Shown piece by piece: positions 25,220-32,706 of a stretch of 64,000 nucleotides of DNA. The notes beneath the pieces were generated by a model. It saw nothing but the letters and a program-made list of their open reading frames with translations. It was not told the origin of the DNA and searched no databases. Position 1 is the stretch's first letter. Every line of letters begins with the position of its first letter. Source of the DNA: G963666895 sp963666895 (GTDB taxonomy: Bacteria; Desulfobacterota; Desulfovibrionia; Desulfovibrionales; Desulfovibrionaceae); the NCBI GenBank assembly GCA_963666895.2, contig CAXXNS010000010.1, positions 558,001 to 622,000 of the forward strand, given 5' to 3'. The position numbers and the translations under genes are program-made.

Positions 25220-25248
25220 CTGGACTTGGCGGGATTCGGACTTATATT
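25220..25248 (+). promoter_or_regulatory. Promoter of candidate ncRNA 2
   Basis: CTGGAC (25220-25225), 17-base spacer, TATATT (25243-25248), 13 bases after the preceding terminator T-run. Matches the ncRNA 1 promoter in both boxes. Confidence 0.6.
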
Positions 25249-25254
25249 TACCCT

Positions 25255-25520
25255 GTGGACGGATGGGGCAAGAGGCAAGAAGGACCGGCCCTTCAGGAGA
25301 TATTGAGGAGCAACCGCAACGGAGGGGTGAAAGAAATAAAACCGAGCCAACAAATCTGGCGAATCGAGTCGACCCACAAGCAAGAAAAAGTGCGCCACGA
25401 GCCCTGACAGGGCGGGCCGAGCGGCCCGGACACCAGGGACGGCCGGGATACCCGGCAAGGCGCACAACCCTTTTGGCTTTATTCCGATTATCAGCGTCCG
25501 GTGGCTTACCGGACTTTTTT
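25255..25520 (+). ncRNA. Candidate structured ncRNA 2
   Basis: About 265 nt ending in a clear terminator. The 3' half has a 76-nt junction closed by GTGCGCC (25390-25396) with GGCGCAC (25459-25465), enclosing CCCTG-A-CAGGG, CGGGCC-GAGC-GGCCCG and GCCGGG-ATA-CCCGGC (25442-25456). The 5' half contains GAAGG/CCTTC and several GGA trinucleotides (TGGACGGATG, AAGGACC, CAGGAG, GAGGAG, CGGAGG), which raises the idea of a CsrA/RsmA-binding RNA. A 25-35 aa open frame starting TTG/GTG near 25310-25325 is possible. No match to RNase P, SRP RNA or tmRNA hallmarks was found. Confidence 0.6.
25496..25520 (+). terminator. Rho-independent terminator of ncRNA 2
   Basis: GTCCGGT (25496-25502), loop GGCTT, ACCGGAC (25108+400, i.e. 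25508-25514), then six Ts (25515-25520). The T-run is only on the plus strand, so it serves a plus-strand transcript even though it abuts the stop codon of the convergent U32 gene. Confidence 0.9.
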
Positions 25521-26922
25521 ATTTTGGGGCCGCGCGCAGGAACAGGCCCGGGGCCGCGTCCGGGGTCAGTTCGGGCCGGTCGCAGGCCAGCACGGCCCGC
25601 ATGCCCGGATGGGCCTGGGCCAGGGTGTGGCCGAACTCGTCCTCCAGCCTGAACTCCGACGCGGCCAGCCTCGGCCGCGCAAGCCCCGGGAGCATGAGCT
25701 CCACCGGGGTGTGGTCCACGTCCCAGGTGTGCTTGGCCTCCACGGCCCATCGGCCGGGTGCCAGGGGCTCCAGGATGCGGCAGAGCACACGCCGGGGCTC
25801 GGCCAAAGGCTCGGCCAGCACGGGCTGCTCGGCCGGGGCGCCGCCCTGCACGCAAAAGAACCCGCTGGTCAGGGGCCGGGAGGCCGTGTTGACCAGTTCG
25901 GCCATCAATTCTTTGGTTTCCAAGGCTTTTCCTGACCGCAACCGGGCCAGGGCCGTGGCGTAGGCGTCCGCGACCTGGGCCAGGTAGGCCGAGCTCTTGG
26001 TCCGGCCCTCGATCTTGAACGCGGCCACGCCCGCCCGGGACATCCATTCCAGCTCGTGGATCAGGCACAAATCGCCCGGCGCCAGCAGGCTGGCGTAGTC
26101 GGCCGCAGAGTAGTATTTTGGGGAAGCCTTGCCTGCCAATGGCTTGTTACCGTCAGCCCCGATTGGCGAATTCTTTTCGCGCGACGTTTCGTCTGACGAA
26201 TCACCATCCGATTCGCGATCAATTCGTACTTCCCAGGTGGCCCGGCCCGGCCGACGGGCCTCTTCCAGGACCGCGCGGTACTCGTAGCGGCAGGGATGGG
26301 CGCACTGGCCCAGGTTGCCCGGCCGGTCGGTAAGCCAGGCCGAGAGCAGGCACTGGCCGGACACGGCCATGCACTGGGCCCCATGCACGAACACCTCCAG
26401 CTCCAGGCCCGCTGCCTGGCCGTCCGTGCAAGCGGCCAGCATGTCCGCCAATTCCTCACGCCGCACCTCCCGGGCCACGTTGACCCGCGTGGCGCCCAGG
26501 TCCCGCCAGAACGCGGCCGCCTGGCTGTTGGCCGTGTTGGCCTGGGTGGACACGTGCAAATCCATGTCCGGCAAATGGCGGCGCAGCAGCCGGATCACGC
26601 CCGCGTCGGCCGCGATGACCGCGTCCGGGCCGCGGCCCGAACCGGCCAGCTCGCCCAGCCGGTCCAGGTGCGCGCGCACCTGGTCCAGATGGCTTTCACG
26701 GGGGAGAATGTTCAGGAGGTAGTAGGCCTTGACCCCGGCCGCATGGGCCAGGTCCAGGGCGTGCGGGAGTTCCTGGTCCGTGAACCCGCCCGCTCCGGCC
26801 CGCAGGTTGAGCCCGGGCCCGCCCAGATACACGGCGTCGGCCCCGTAGCGGACGGCTGTGGCCAGCTTCTCCATGTTCCCGGCCGGGGCCAGGAGCTCCG
26901 GGAGCCGGTCTTGATTGGTCAT
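25519..26922 (-). CDS. Peptidase U32 family protein (YegQ/TrhP-like tRNA hydroxylase)
   Basis: 467 aa. U32 signature: ELEVFVHGAQCMAVSGQC, then NLGQCAHPCRYEY near residue 210, supplying the four Fe-S cysteines. N-terminus PELLAPAGNMEKLATAVRYG and FKIEGRTKSS further on are typical of the YegQ branch. TrhP (YegQ) hydroxylates wobble uridine of tRNAs in E. coli; this role is inferred. A 40-residue insert rich in Ser/Asp/Glu (residues about 230-270) lies after the signature and is encoded by DNA of visibly lower G+C (26101-26235). Start ATG 26922 has only weak SD. It is followed by the ncRNA locus in convergent orientation. Confidence 0.88.
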   Translation of the reverse strand: MTNQDRLPELLAPAGNMEKLATAVRYGADAVYLGGPGLNLRAGAGGFTDQELPHALDLAHAAGVKAYYLLNILPRESHLDQVRAHLDRLGELAGSGRGPDAVIAADAGVIRLLRRHLPDMDLHVSTQANTANSQAAAFWRDLGATRVNVAREVRREELADMLAACTDGQAAGLELEVFVHGAQCMAVSGQCLLSAWLTDRPGNLGQCAHPCRYEYRAVLEEARRPGRATWEVRIDRESDGDSSDETSREKNSPIGADGNKPLAGKASPKYYSAADYASLLAPGDLCLIHELEWMSRAGVAAFKIEGRTKSSAYLAQVADAYATALARLRSGKALETKELMAELVNTASRPLTSGFFCVQGGAPAEQPVLAEPLAEPRRVLCRILEPLAPGRWAVEAKHTWDVDHTPVELMLPGLARPRLAASEFRLEDEFGHTLAQAHPGMRAVLACDRPELTPDAAPGLFLRAAPK

Positions 26923-26936
26923 GGCGGCGGTACGAT

Positions 26937-27788
26937 CTAGACGGGTAGACCTTTGGATTTACGGTGTTCCTTCAGATTCACCAGCACCTGGTCCGGCACG
27001 CGCAGGCCGCCCCGGCCCTTGCCCAGGAGCACGTGGGGCTTGGGCGTGCCGTGAAAGTCCGAGCCGCCCGAGATGACCAGCCCGTACTTCTTGGCCAGTC
27101 CCTTGTACTGCTCGGTCTGGGCGTCCGAGTGCTCGGTGTAGTAGGCCTCGATGCCTTCCAGGCCCAGTCCGGCCAGCTCGGCCACCAGGGCGTCCATCTC
27201 GTGGGGCTTGAGCCCCAGGATGTAGGGATGGGCCAGGACGGGGGTGGCGCCCTCGGCCTTCAGGATGTCGATGGCCTGGGCCGGGGTGAGCCGGGTGCGG
27301 GGGATGTACGCCTTGCCCTCGTTGCCGATCCAGATGTCGAACGCCTGCTGGATGGAGTTGACCACGCCCTTGGCCAGCAGGACCTTGGCGAAGTGGGGGC
27401 GGCCCACCGTGCCCTGGGCCTCGGCCTTGATCTCGTCCAGGGTGATGTCCACGCCGAACTCGTTGAGCTTGTCCACGATCCGCTGGTTGCGGTTCATGCG
27501 GGCGTCGAGCACGAAGTCCAGGGATTCCTGGAGCGTGGTCGGGTTGTCCGGAAGAAAGAGTCCCACGATGTGCATGGACTGCTTGCCCACGCCCGTGGAC
27601 AGTTCGCAGCCCGCGATGACCTCGATGCCCTGTTCCTTTCCGGCCGCCTTGGCTTCGGCCACGCCGCCCACGGTGTCGTGGTCCGTGACGGCCAGGGCGG
27701 AAAGCCCCACTTCTTTGGCATGGGCCAGCAGCTGGGTCGGGCTCAGTGAGCCGTCCGAGGCCGTGGTGTGGGTATGCAGATCGATCAT
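26937..27788 (-). CDS. PHP-domain phosphoesterase (YciV/RNase AM-like)
   Basis: 283 aa. PHP motifs are all visible: MIDLHTHTTASDGSLSP at the N-terminus, VTDHDTVGG near 35, a VIAGCELS strand near 58, LAHPYIL near 193 and GSDFHG near 243, which bind two or three metals. Family members hydrolyse phosphodiesters; the YciV branch is a 5'-3' exonuclease and nucleotide phosphatase. ATG overlaps the stop of the GGDEF-EAL gene by four bases (ATGA), so the genes are coupled. Confidence 0.92.
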   Translation of the reverse strand: MIDLHTHTTASDGSLSPTQLLAHAKEVGLSALAVTDHDTVGGVAEAKAAGKEQGIEVIAGCELSTGVGKQSMHIVGLFLPDNPTTLQESLDFVLDARMNRNQRIVDKLNEFGVDITLDEIKAEAQGTVGRPHFAKVLLAKGVVNSIQQAFDIWIGNEGKAYIPRTRLTPAQAIDILKAEGATPVLAHPYILGLKPHEMDALVAELAGLGLEGIEAYYTEHSDAQTEQYKGLAKKYGLVISGGSDFHGTPKPHVLLGKGRGGLRVPDQVLVNLKEHRKSKGLPV

Positions 27789-30712
27789 GGTTCCTGCTCG
27801 GGTTGGGGTTCGTCGTCAGGCCTGTTGTCGCAGGAGGGGGCCTCCGACCGGGGATGTTGCAGCAGGTCCATCACCTGTTCCTCGGAGATCGGGGGCGAGA
27901 AATAGTACCCTTGTCCGTATTCGCAGTCCAGGTCGCACAGGGTGTCCAGGTGCTCCTTCTTCTCCACGCCTTCGGCCACCACCTCCAGCCCCAGGGTGTG
28001 GGCCAGGGTGATGATGGCCCGGACGATCTCCACGTTCTCGTTGGATACGTCCAGCATCTTCACGAAGGACAGGTCGATCTTCAGGTTGTCCAGGGGGAAT
28101 CGTTGCAGATAGGCCATGGAGGAGTAGCCCGTGCCGAAGTCGTCGATGCTGACCAGGATGCCCAGCTCCTTGAGCCGGTAGAGCTTGCCCACCACGTTGC
28201 CCGCGTACTCCATGATGCTGGTCTCGGTGATCTCCAGCTTCAGGGCCTGGGGAGGCATGCCCGTGGACTCCAGCACCCCGGCCACCTGGTCCACCAGGTC
28301 GTGGCGCGCGAACTGGCGCGAGGACACGTTGACCGACATGGTCAGGTCCTTGACCAGGTCCGGGTAGCGCTTTCGCCAGCTCATGTAGATGCGGCAGGCC
28401 TCGCCCAGGATCCAGTGGCCCAGGTCCACGATGAGCCCGGAGCTCTCGGCCACGGGGATGAACTCGCCCGGGGCCACGTTGCCGCGCTGCGGGTGCTCCC
28501 AGCGGGACAGGCACTCGAACCCGGTCAAGCCGCTTTGCTTCAGGGAGTAGATGGGCTGGAACAGGAGGTGGAACTGGCCGTCTGTCAGGGCTTGGCGGAT
28601 GTCGCTTTCCAGGGTCATCTGACCCATGGCCTGGTCCAGCATGCGGGTGTTGAAGACCTTGATCCGGTCGCGGCCGGACTCCTTGGCCCGGTGCATGGCG
28701 ATGTTGGCGTTTTGGAGGATTTCCTCGGGATTGCTGGTGCCCGTGGGCGACAGGACCACGCCGAAGCTGGCCGACATGGGGATGTTGTGGTCGTCGATGT
28801 GGAAGGGCTCGCGGAACACGTCGCGCACCCGCTTCACCGTGCGGATGCCCTCGCGGGGAAGCTCCAGGTCCTCCAGGAGCAGGATGAACTCGTCCCCGCC
28901 GAACCGGGACACCGTGTCCACCTCGCGCACGCACTTCAAAAGCCGCGTGGAGGTCTCGATCAGGAGCTTGTCGCCGAAGGAGTGGCCCAGGGAGTCGTTG
29001 ATGACCTTGAAGCGGTCCAGGTCCATGAAGACCACGGCGAAGTAGGAGTCGTCGTGGCGCTTGCTGCGCTCCAGGGCCAGGCTGATGCGGTCCAGGCACA
29101 GGACCCTGTTGGACAGCCCGGTCAGGGGGTCGTGCAGGGACTCGTATTCCAGCTGGCGTTCCATGAACTTGCGGTCCGTGATGTCGCGCAGGGAGAACCG
29201 CAGCCCCTGGTTGTCCGGGAGCAGGGTGGTCACCTGGGAGATCCAGCGCATGCGGCCGTCGCGGCGGAAGATGCGGAAGTCCGCGCCCTCGCCGCCCCGG
29301 GAGGAGGCCTCCTGCATGTGGGCCTGCCACAGGCTGACGTCGTCGCGGTGGATGATGGTCTTGAGCAGGTCCGGGTCGTCCAGGAACCGCTCGCGGCGGT
29401 AGCCCGTGATGCGCTCGCAGGAGGGAGAGATGTAGAGCATGCGGCCGTCGGACCCGACCCAGGCTTCCAGGTCGTAGGTGAAGTCGGCCACGGTGCGGTA
29501 CTTCTGCTCGGCCCGCAAGAGCTCGTTGTACGCCTGCTCGATCTCGGCCCGGTTCTCCTGGATCTCCGCGTAATAGGTGGCCAGGGACCCGGCCATGGCG
29601 TTGATGTCCCGCTCGATGTCGGCCCATTCGTCACGGCGGCCCAGCTTCAGGGTGGAGTTGAAGTCCCCGCCGGACAGGGCCTTGAGGCCCTTGGATATCT
29701 GGGTCATGGGGCGGCGCAGGTTGTCCTGGAGGAAGAGCAGGGTGGCCGTGGCCAGGAGCAGGACCATGAACGAGGCCAGGAGCACCACCACCAGGCTGGT
29801 GCGGCTGGTGGCCCGGGCGATCTGGTCCTCCACGTGGGAGGCGCGGGCCATGAACTGTGCGTCGCGCTGGGCCAGGGCCTCCTGGACCTGCTCCATGGTC
29901 TGCCTGAGCCGGTACGCCTGATCGGCCAGATTCGAGGACAGCTCGTGCAGTTCGTCGTGGGCCGCCAGGTAGTCCCGGATGTTGGCGGCCATGGCCTTGC
30001 CCTCGGCGGCCATGTCTTCGGTGCCCGCGGACAGGGTGCGCACCCGCAGCAGGAAGTCGTTCAGCAGGTCGGCCAACTGGTCCATGGACTGCCGCGGCGC
30101 GTAGTAGTGGTCCGGCCAGTTGTTGGCGTGGATGCGCGCGGCGCGCAGCAGGGTTTCCCGGTAGCCCGAGGCCAGGGCCGAGAACTGCTCCAGCACCTGC
30201 ACGTCCTGATGGCCGGATACCACCCGGTTGACCATTTCCTCGGCGATGACGCGGTCCAGTTCGTCGACGTGGAAGAACAGGTTGCCCTCGATGATGGAAA
30301 TGGACGTCAGCAGCACGTTGACCTGGCGGCATTGTTGGACCAGGGCCTCCATCTGGTCGTGGAATTTTTCCAGCGGCGCGGCCAGTTCCCTGGTCGGGTT
30401 TTCCCTTTTCAGGTTGGACGCCTGGATGCGCAGGGTGGCCGCCTTGTCCTCGAATTCGGACTGGTCCGTGTAATAGGTGTGCAGGAAGTTGCTGGCCTCG
30501 GTCAGGGTCATGGACAGGGCCACACCGGTCTGGGTGTTGGCCGCGGCCTGTTCCACGTGGCCGGTAATCGTTTCCGTGAGCAGCTGGTTGATGTGGCGGA
30601 AAGAGAAGATCACGGTCAGGAGCACGATGGCGAAGACCGCGACGACCAGCAGGTTGATGACCAGGAGCTTGGTCCTGATCTTGAGGTTGCGCAGGGAGTC
30701 GACGAGGGGCAC
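27785..30712 (-). CDS. Membrane-bound PAS-GGDEF-EAL protein (c-di-GMP)
   Basis: 975 aa. Two membrane helices (about 15-38 and 303-325) flank a periplasmic helical sensor of some 265 residues. After a HAMP-like linker comes a PAS domain (about 405-525), a GGDEF domain with intact GGDEF (near 604) and I-site RxxD (REVD), then an EAL domain (from about 705) with ECLSRW, IDDFGTGYSS and LKIDLSF. The EAL Glu and metal ligands are present although the motif reads ECL. It may both make and degrade cyclic-di-GMP; which activity dominates cannot be seen. It is first in the transcript with the PHP gene. Confidence 0.93.
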   Translation of the reverse strand: MPLVDSLRNLKIRTKLLVINLLVVAVFAIVLLTVIFSFRHINQLLTETITGHVEQAAANTQTGVALSMTLTEASNFLHTYYTDQSEFEDKAATLRIQASNLKRENPTRELAAPLEKFHDQMEALVQQCRQVNVLLTSISIIEGNLFFHVDELDRVIAEEMVNRVVSGHQDVQVLEQFSALASGYRETLLRAARIHANNWPDHYYAPRQSMDQLADLLNDFLLRVRTLSAGTEDMAAEGKAMAANIRDYLAAHDELHELSSNLADQAYRLRQTMEQVQEALAQRDAQFMARASHVEDQIARATSRTSLVVVLLASFMVLLLATATLLFLQDNLRRPMTQISKGLKALSGGDFNSTLKLGRRDEWADIERDINAMAGSLATYYAEIQENRAEIEQAYNELLRAEQKYRTVADFTYDLEAWVGSDGRMLYISPSCERITGYRRERFLDDPDLLKTIIHRDDVSLWQAHMQEASSRGGEGADFRIFRRDGRMRWISQVTTLLPDNQGLRFSLRDITDRKFMERQLEYESLHDPLTGLSNRVLCLDRISLALERSKRHDDSYFAVVFMDLDRFKVINDSLGHSFGDKLLIETSTRLLKCVREVDTVSRFGGDEFILLLEDLELPREGIRTVKRVRDVFREPFHIDDHNIPMSASFGVVLSPTGTSNPEEILQNANIAMHRAKESGRDRIKVFNTRMLDQAMGQMTLESDIRQALTDGQFHLLFQPIYSLKQSGLTGFECLSRWEHPQRGNVAPGEFIPVAESSGLIVDLGHWILGEACRIYMSWRKRYPDLVKDLTMSVNVSSRQFARHDLVDQVAGVLESTGMPPQALKLEITETSIMEYAGNVVGKLYRLKELGILVSIDDFGTGYSSMAYLQRFPLDNLKIDLSFVKMLDVSNENVEIVRAIITLAHTLGLEVVAEGVEKKEHLDTLCDLDCEYGQGYYFSPPISEEQVMDLLQHPRSEAPSCDNRPDDEPQPEQEP

Positions 30713-30729
30713 GGCGGGAACGTCCAGGC

Positions 30730-31734
30730 CTAGGGGATGCGGGTCAGCTCGGCGCCCTTGAGGGCCATCGGATCGGGCGAAATCCCCAGGTTGCGCATTT
30801 CCGTGACGTTGATGATCCGCTTACCGAGAATGTTGGTCTGGATGGGGATGTCCTTGATCGGGGTGCCGGTCATGGCCCGCAGCAGCTGGTGGGCGGCAAG
30901 GCGTCCCTGCTCCTGGCCGGTCTTGACCACGGAGCAGAGCAGGCCCAGCTCGATGGCGTAGCTGGAGGTACCGATGGTCGGGCCGTCAAAGGCGCGGGCC
31001 ACCGCGGGCATGGCCACGGAATCCGGCACCGGGTTTCCATTCTTGTCCGGGACGCCTTCCAGGGCGGCCACGAACAGCAGGTCGCAGTAGGAGGACATCT
31101 CCAGGGCGTATTCCAGGGCCTGGTCCAGGGTTTCCGCGTAGCGGTAGTCCAGGGACCGGGCGGGCAGGGTGTCTTCCAGCCGGACCACCTCGCCCTGCAG
31201 GGCCGTGCCCGTGGGGCTCTTCTTGGTCAGGTAGCACACGGACCGGATGTCCGGGTCCAACTGCTGGGCAAAGGCCACGGACTCGGCCAGGTGAAGCCGC
31301 TCCTTGACCCCGGTCACGTTGGAGGCCGGGTAGCCGTACTCGGCCGGGTCGCCGTTGACCCCGCAGAAGGCCACCGGGGTATCCACCTTGTCCTTGAGAA
31401 AGGGGACCACGAACATGGCCTGGGCGTTGTCGTCGCAGGCGATGACCCCGTCCGGGCGCATGGTCTTGTAGAGCTCGAAGGCCTTTTCCGCCTGGGCCGG
31501 GCCCCCGGCCAGGTCGCGCTTGGTGTGCATGTGGAACCAGGTGACTTCGGCCGCGTCGCCCAGTTCCTGCTGGATTCCTTCCATGATTTCAGCGGTCCAG
31601 GGGAAATCCGGACCGTAGCTCATGACCGCCAGGACGCGGAGGGGCCCGGCCTGGGCAAGGGTCGGTACGGCCAAGGCCGCGAGGGCCAGGACCACAAATG
31701 TGATTCTTATCCTGACTGGAAAAGGTATGCGCAT
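30730..31734 (-). CDS. ABC-type periplasmic binding protein (TrpX/DUF534-like)
   Basis: 334 aa. Signal peptide (ITFVVLALAALAVPTLAQA), then a type 1 periplasmic binding protein fold of the ABC substrate-binding/DUF534 family: LRVLAVMSYGPDFPWTAEIM near the start, a MRPDGVIACDDNAQAMFVVP block near 105, and DLLFVAALEGVPDKNGNPVP near 215. These proteins bind tryptophan-like or other small ligands, but no permease or ATPase genes are near. Start at ATG 31734 gives the signal peptide. It lies 17 bases upstream of the sensor GGDEF-EAL gene on the same strand, which suggests it delivers the ligand signal to that receptor. Confidence 0.85.
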   Translation of the reverse strand: MRIPFPVRIRITFVVLALAALAVPTLAQAGPLRVLAVMSYGPDFPWTAEIMEGIQQELGDAAEVTWFHMHTKRDLAGGPAQAEKAFELYKTMRPDGVIACDDNAQAMFVVPFLKDKVDTPVAFCGVNGDPAEYGYPASNVTGVKERLHLAESVAFAQQLDPDIRSVCYLTKKSPTGTALQGEVVRLEDTLPARSLDYRYAETLDQALEYALEMSSYCDLLFVAALEGVPDKNGNPVPDSVAMPAVARAFDGPTIGTSSYAIELGLLCSVVKTGQEQGRLAAHQLLRAMTGTPIKDIPIQTNILGKRIINVTEMRNLGISPDPMALKGAELTRIP

Positions 31735-31854
31735 GGCGGAATCCGTGCCAGACGATAGCCCCGGCGTGGCTTCAAGGCAAGTTGAAGTCGAAACCGGCCG
31801 CAAAACGGGTTTCGACTGGCCAATAGAGGCGAAAAATTAATTCGATGCGCCGGG

Positions 31855-32457
31855 TTACATGCGACGTTGGTCGCCGCCCCTGGCCAGGCGGGCCAGGAGC
31901 ATGAGCACTGCCCCCAGATGCACCAGCCACAGGCCCCCGGTCTTGGTCAGGTCAAAGGCAGACGTTGTGACCGAGTCGGAGATGGACTTGGCGATCATGC
32001 CGGCCATGCTGGGCTTGTTGCGGTACACGAACACGAAGCCGTAGACCGCGGCGATGACCAGCACGGGCAGCAGGAAGAAGAAGGTGCCCAGGAACCCGTT
32101 GCCCCCGGCCGGGCGGAGCAGGCAGTACAGCAGGCTCAGAAGCCCGCCCAGCAGGGGCAGGGTGATGGCCGCGTAGAACAGCACCTGGCTGATGTCCACC
32201 TGGCCCCAGTCGAACGGCTCCATGTCCATGAGGTAGGTCAGGTATTCGTAGCCCACCTTGAGCAGGTCCCAGCCGTTGACCCCTTGCCCGGCGTCGGCCA
32301 GCCAGGGCAGGAAGTAACCGGCTCCCAGGGCCACCGCGCCGATGAGTATGAATTTTTTGTACGCGTCCACGAATCCCTCCCCTTCGTGTTGCAGGAAGCC
32401 CTCCGCCGGGTCCGGCTGTTGCCCGAACACCCGCCGCCACGGGGTTTTTTCAGGCAT
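31855..32457 (-). CDS. Integral membrane protein, four predicted TM helices
   Basis: 200 aa. Hydrophobic segments at FILIGAVALGAGYFLPWLA, FYAAITLPLLGGLLSLLYCL, FFFLLPVLVIAAVYGFVFVY and LVHLGAVLMLLARLA. No recognised family. Start ATG 32457 (MPEKTPWRRV); in-frame starts further upstream are in sequence with no coding look. Lies between the binding protein and the second GGDEF-EAL gene, separate promoter presumed. Confidence 0.72.
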   Translation of the reverse strand: MPEKTPWRRVFGQQPDPAEGFLQHEGEGFVDAYKKFILIGAVALGAGYFLPWLADAGQGVNGWDLLKVGYEYLTYLMDMEPFDWGQVDISQVLFYAAITLPLLGGLLSLLYCLLRPAGGNGFLGTFFFLLPVLVIAAVYGFVFVYRNKPSMAGMIAKSISDSVTTSAFDLTKTGGLWLVHLGAVLMLLARLARGGDQRRM

Positions 32458-32706
32458 TGCGGGGAGTATAGGGAATGGCGCGGAACCGGTCAACCGGGTT
32501 TTAAAAAGATGTGGGATTATGGTCTCCTGGACCCGCGGGAAGCGGGCGTCTTCCGGCATTTTCGGCCCGGAGAGCGGGCCGGCCGAGCCGAGACCGGGAA
32601 ACATGCGCCCGGTCTTGTTGACTCCCGGCGCTTACCAAGTGTAATACCTTAAAATACCGTGGCCGCGTCCGTGTGGACAAGACCGTCCTCCTGGAGAATG
32701 CCCTGC

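Noticed and set aside
25308..25407. Short open frame inside ncRNA 2 (25-35 codons)
   Set aside because: SD is too close to the start codons and the sequence lies within strong RNA pairings; kept only as a possibility in the RNA entry.
24931..25520. Identity as tmRNA, RNase P RNA or SRP RNA
   Set aside because: None of the conserved cores (tag ORF and TTCGAATC arm, GAGGAAAGTCC, GGTCAGG...AGCAGCC) is seen.
27746..30733. Plus-strand frame of about 995 codons opposite the GGDEF-EAL gene
   Set aside because: Antisense shadow with His/Gln/Gly/Val-rich low complexity; the minus strand has intact GGDEF and EAL motifs.
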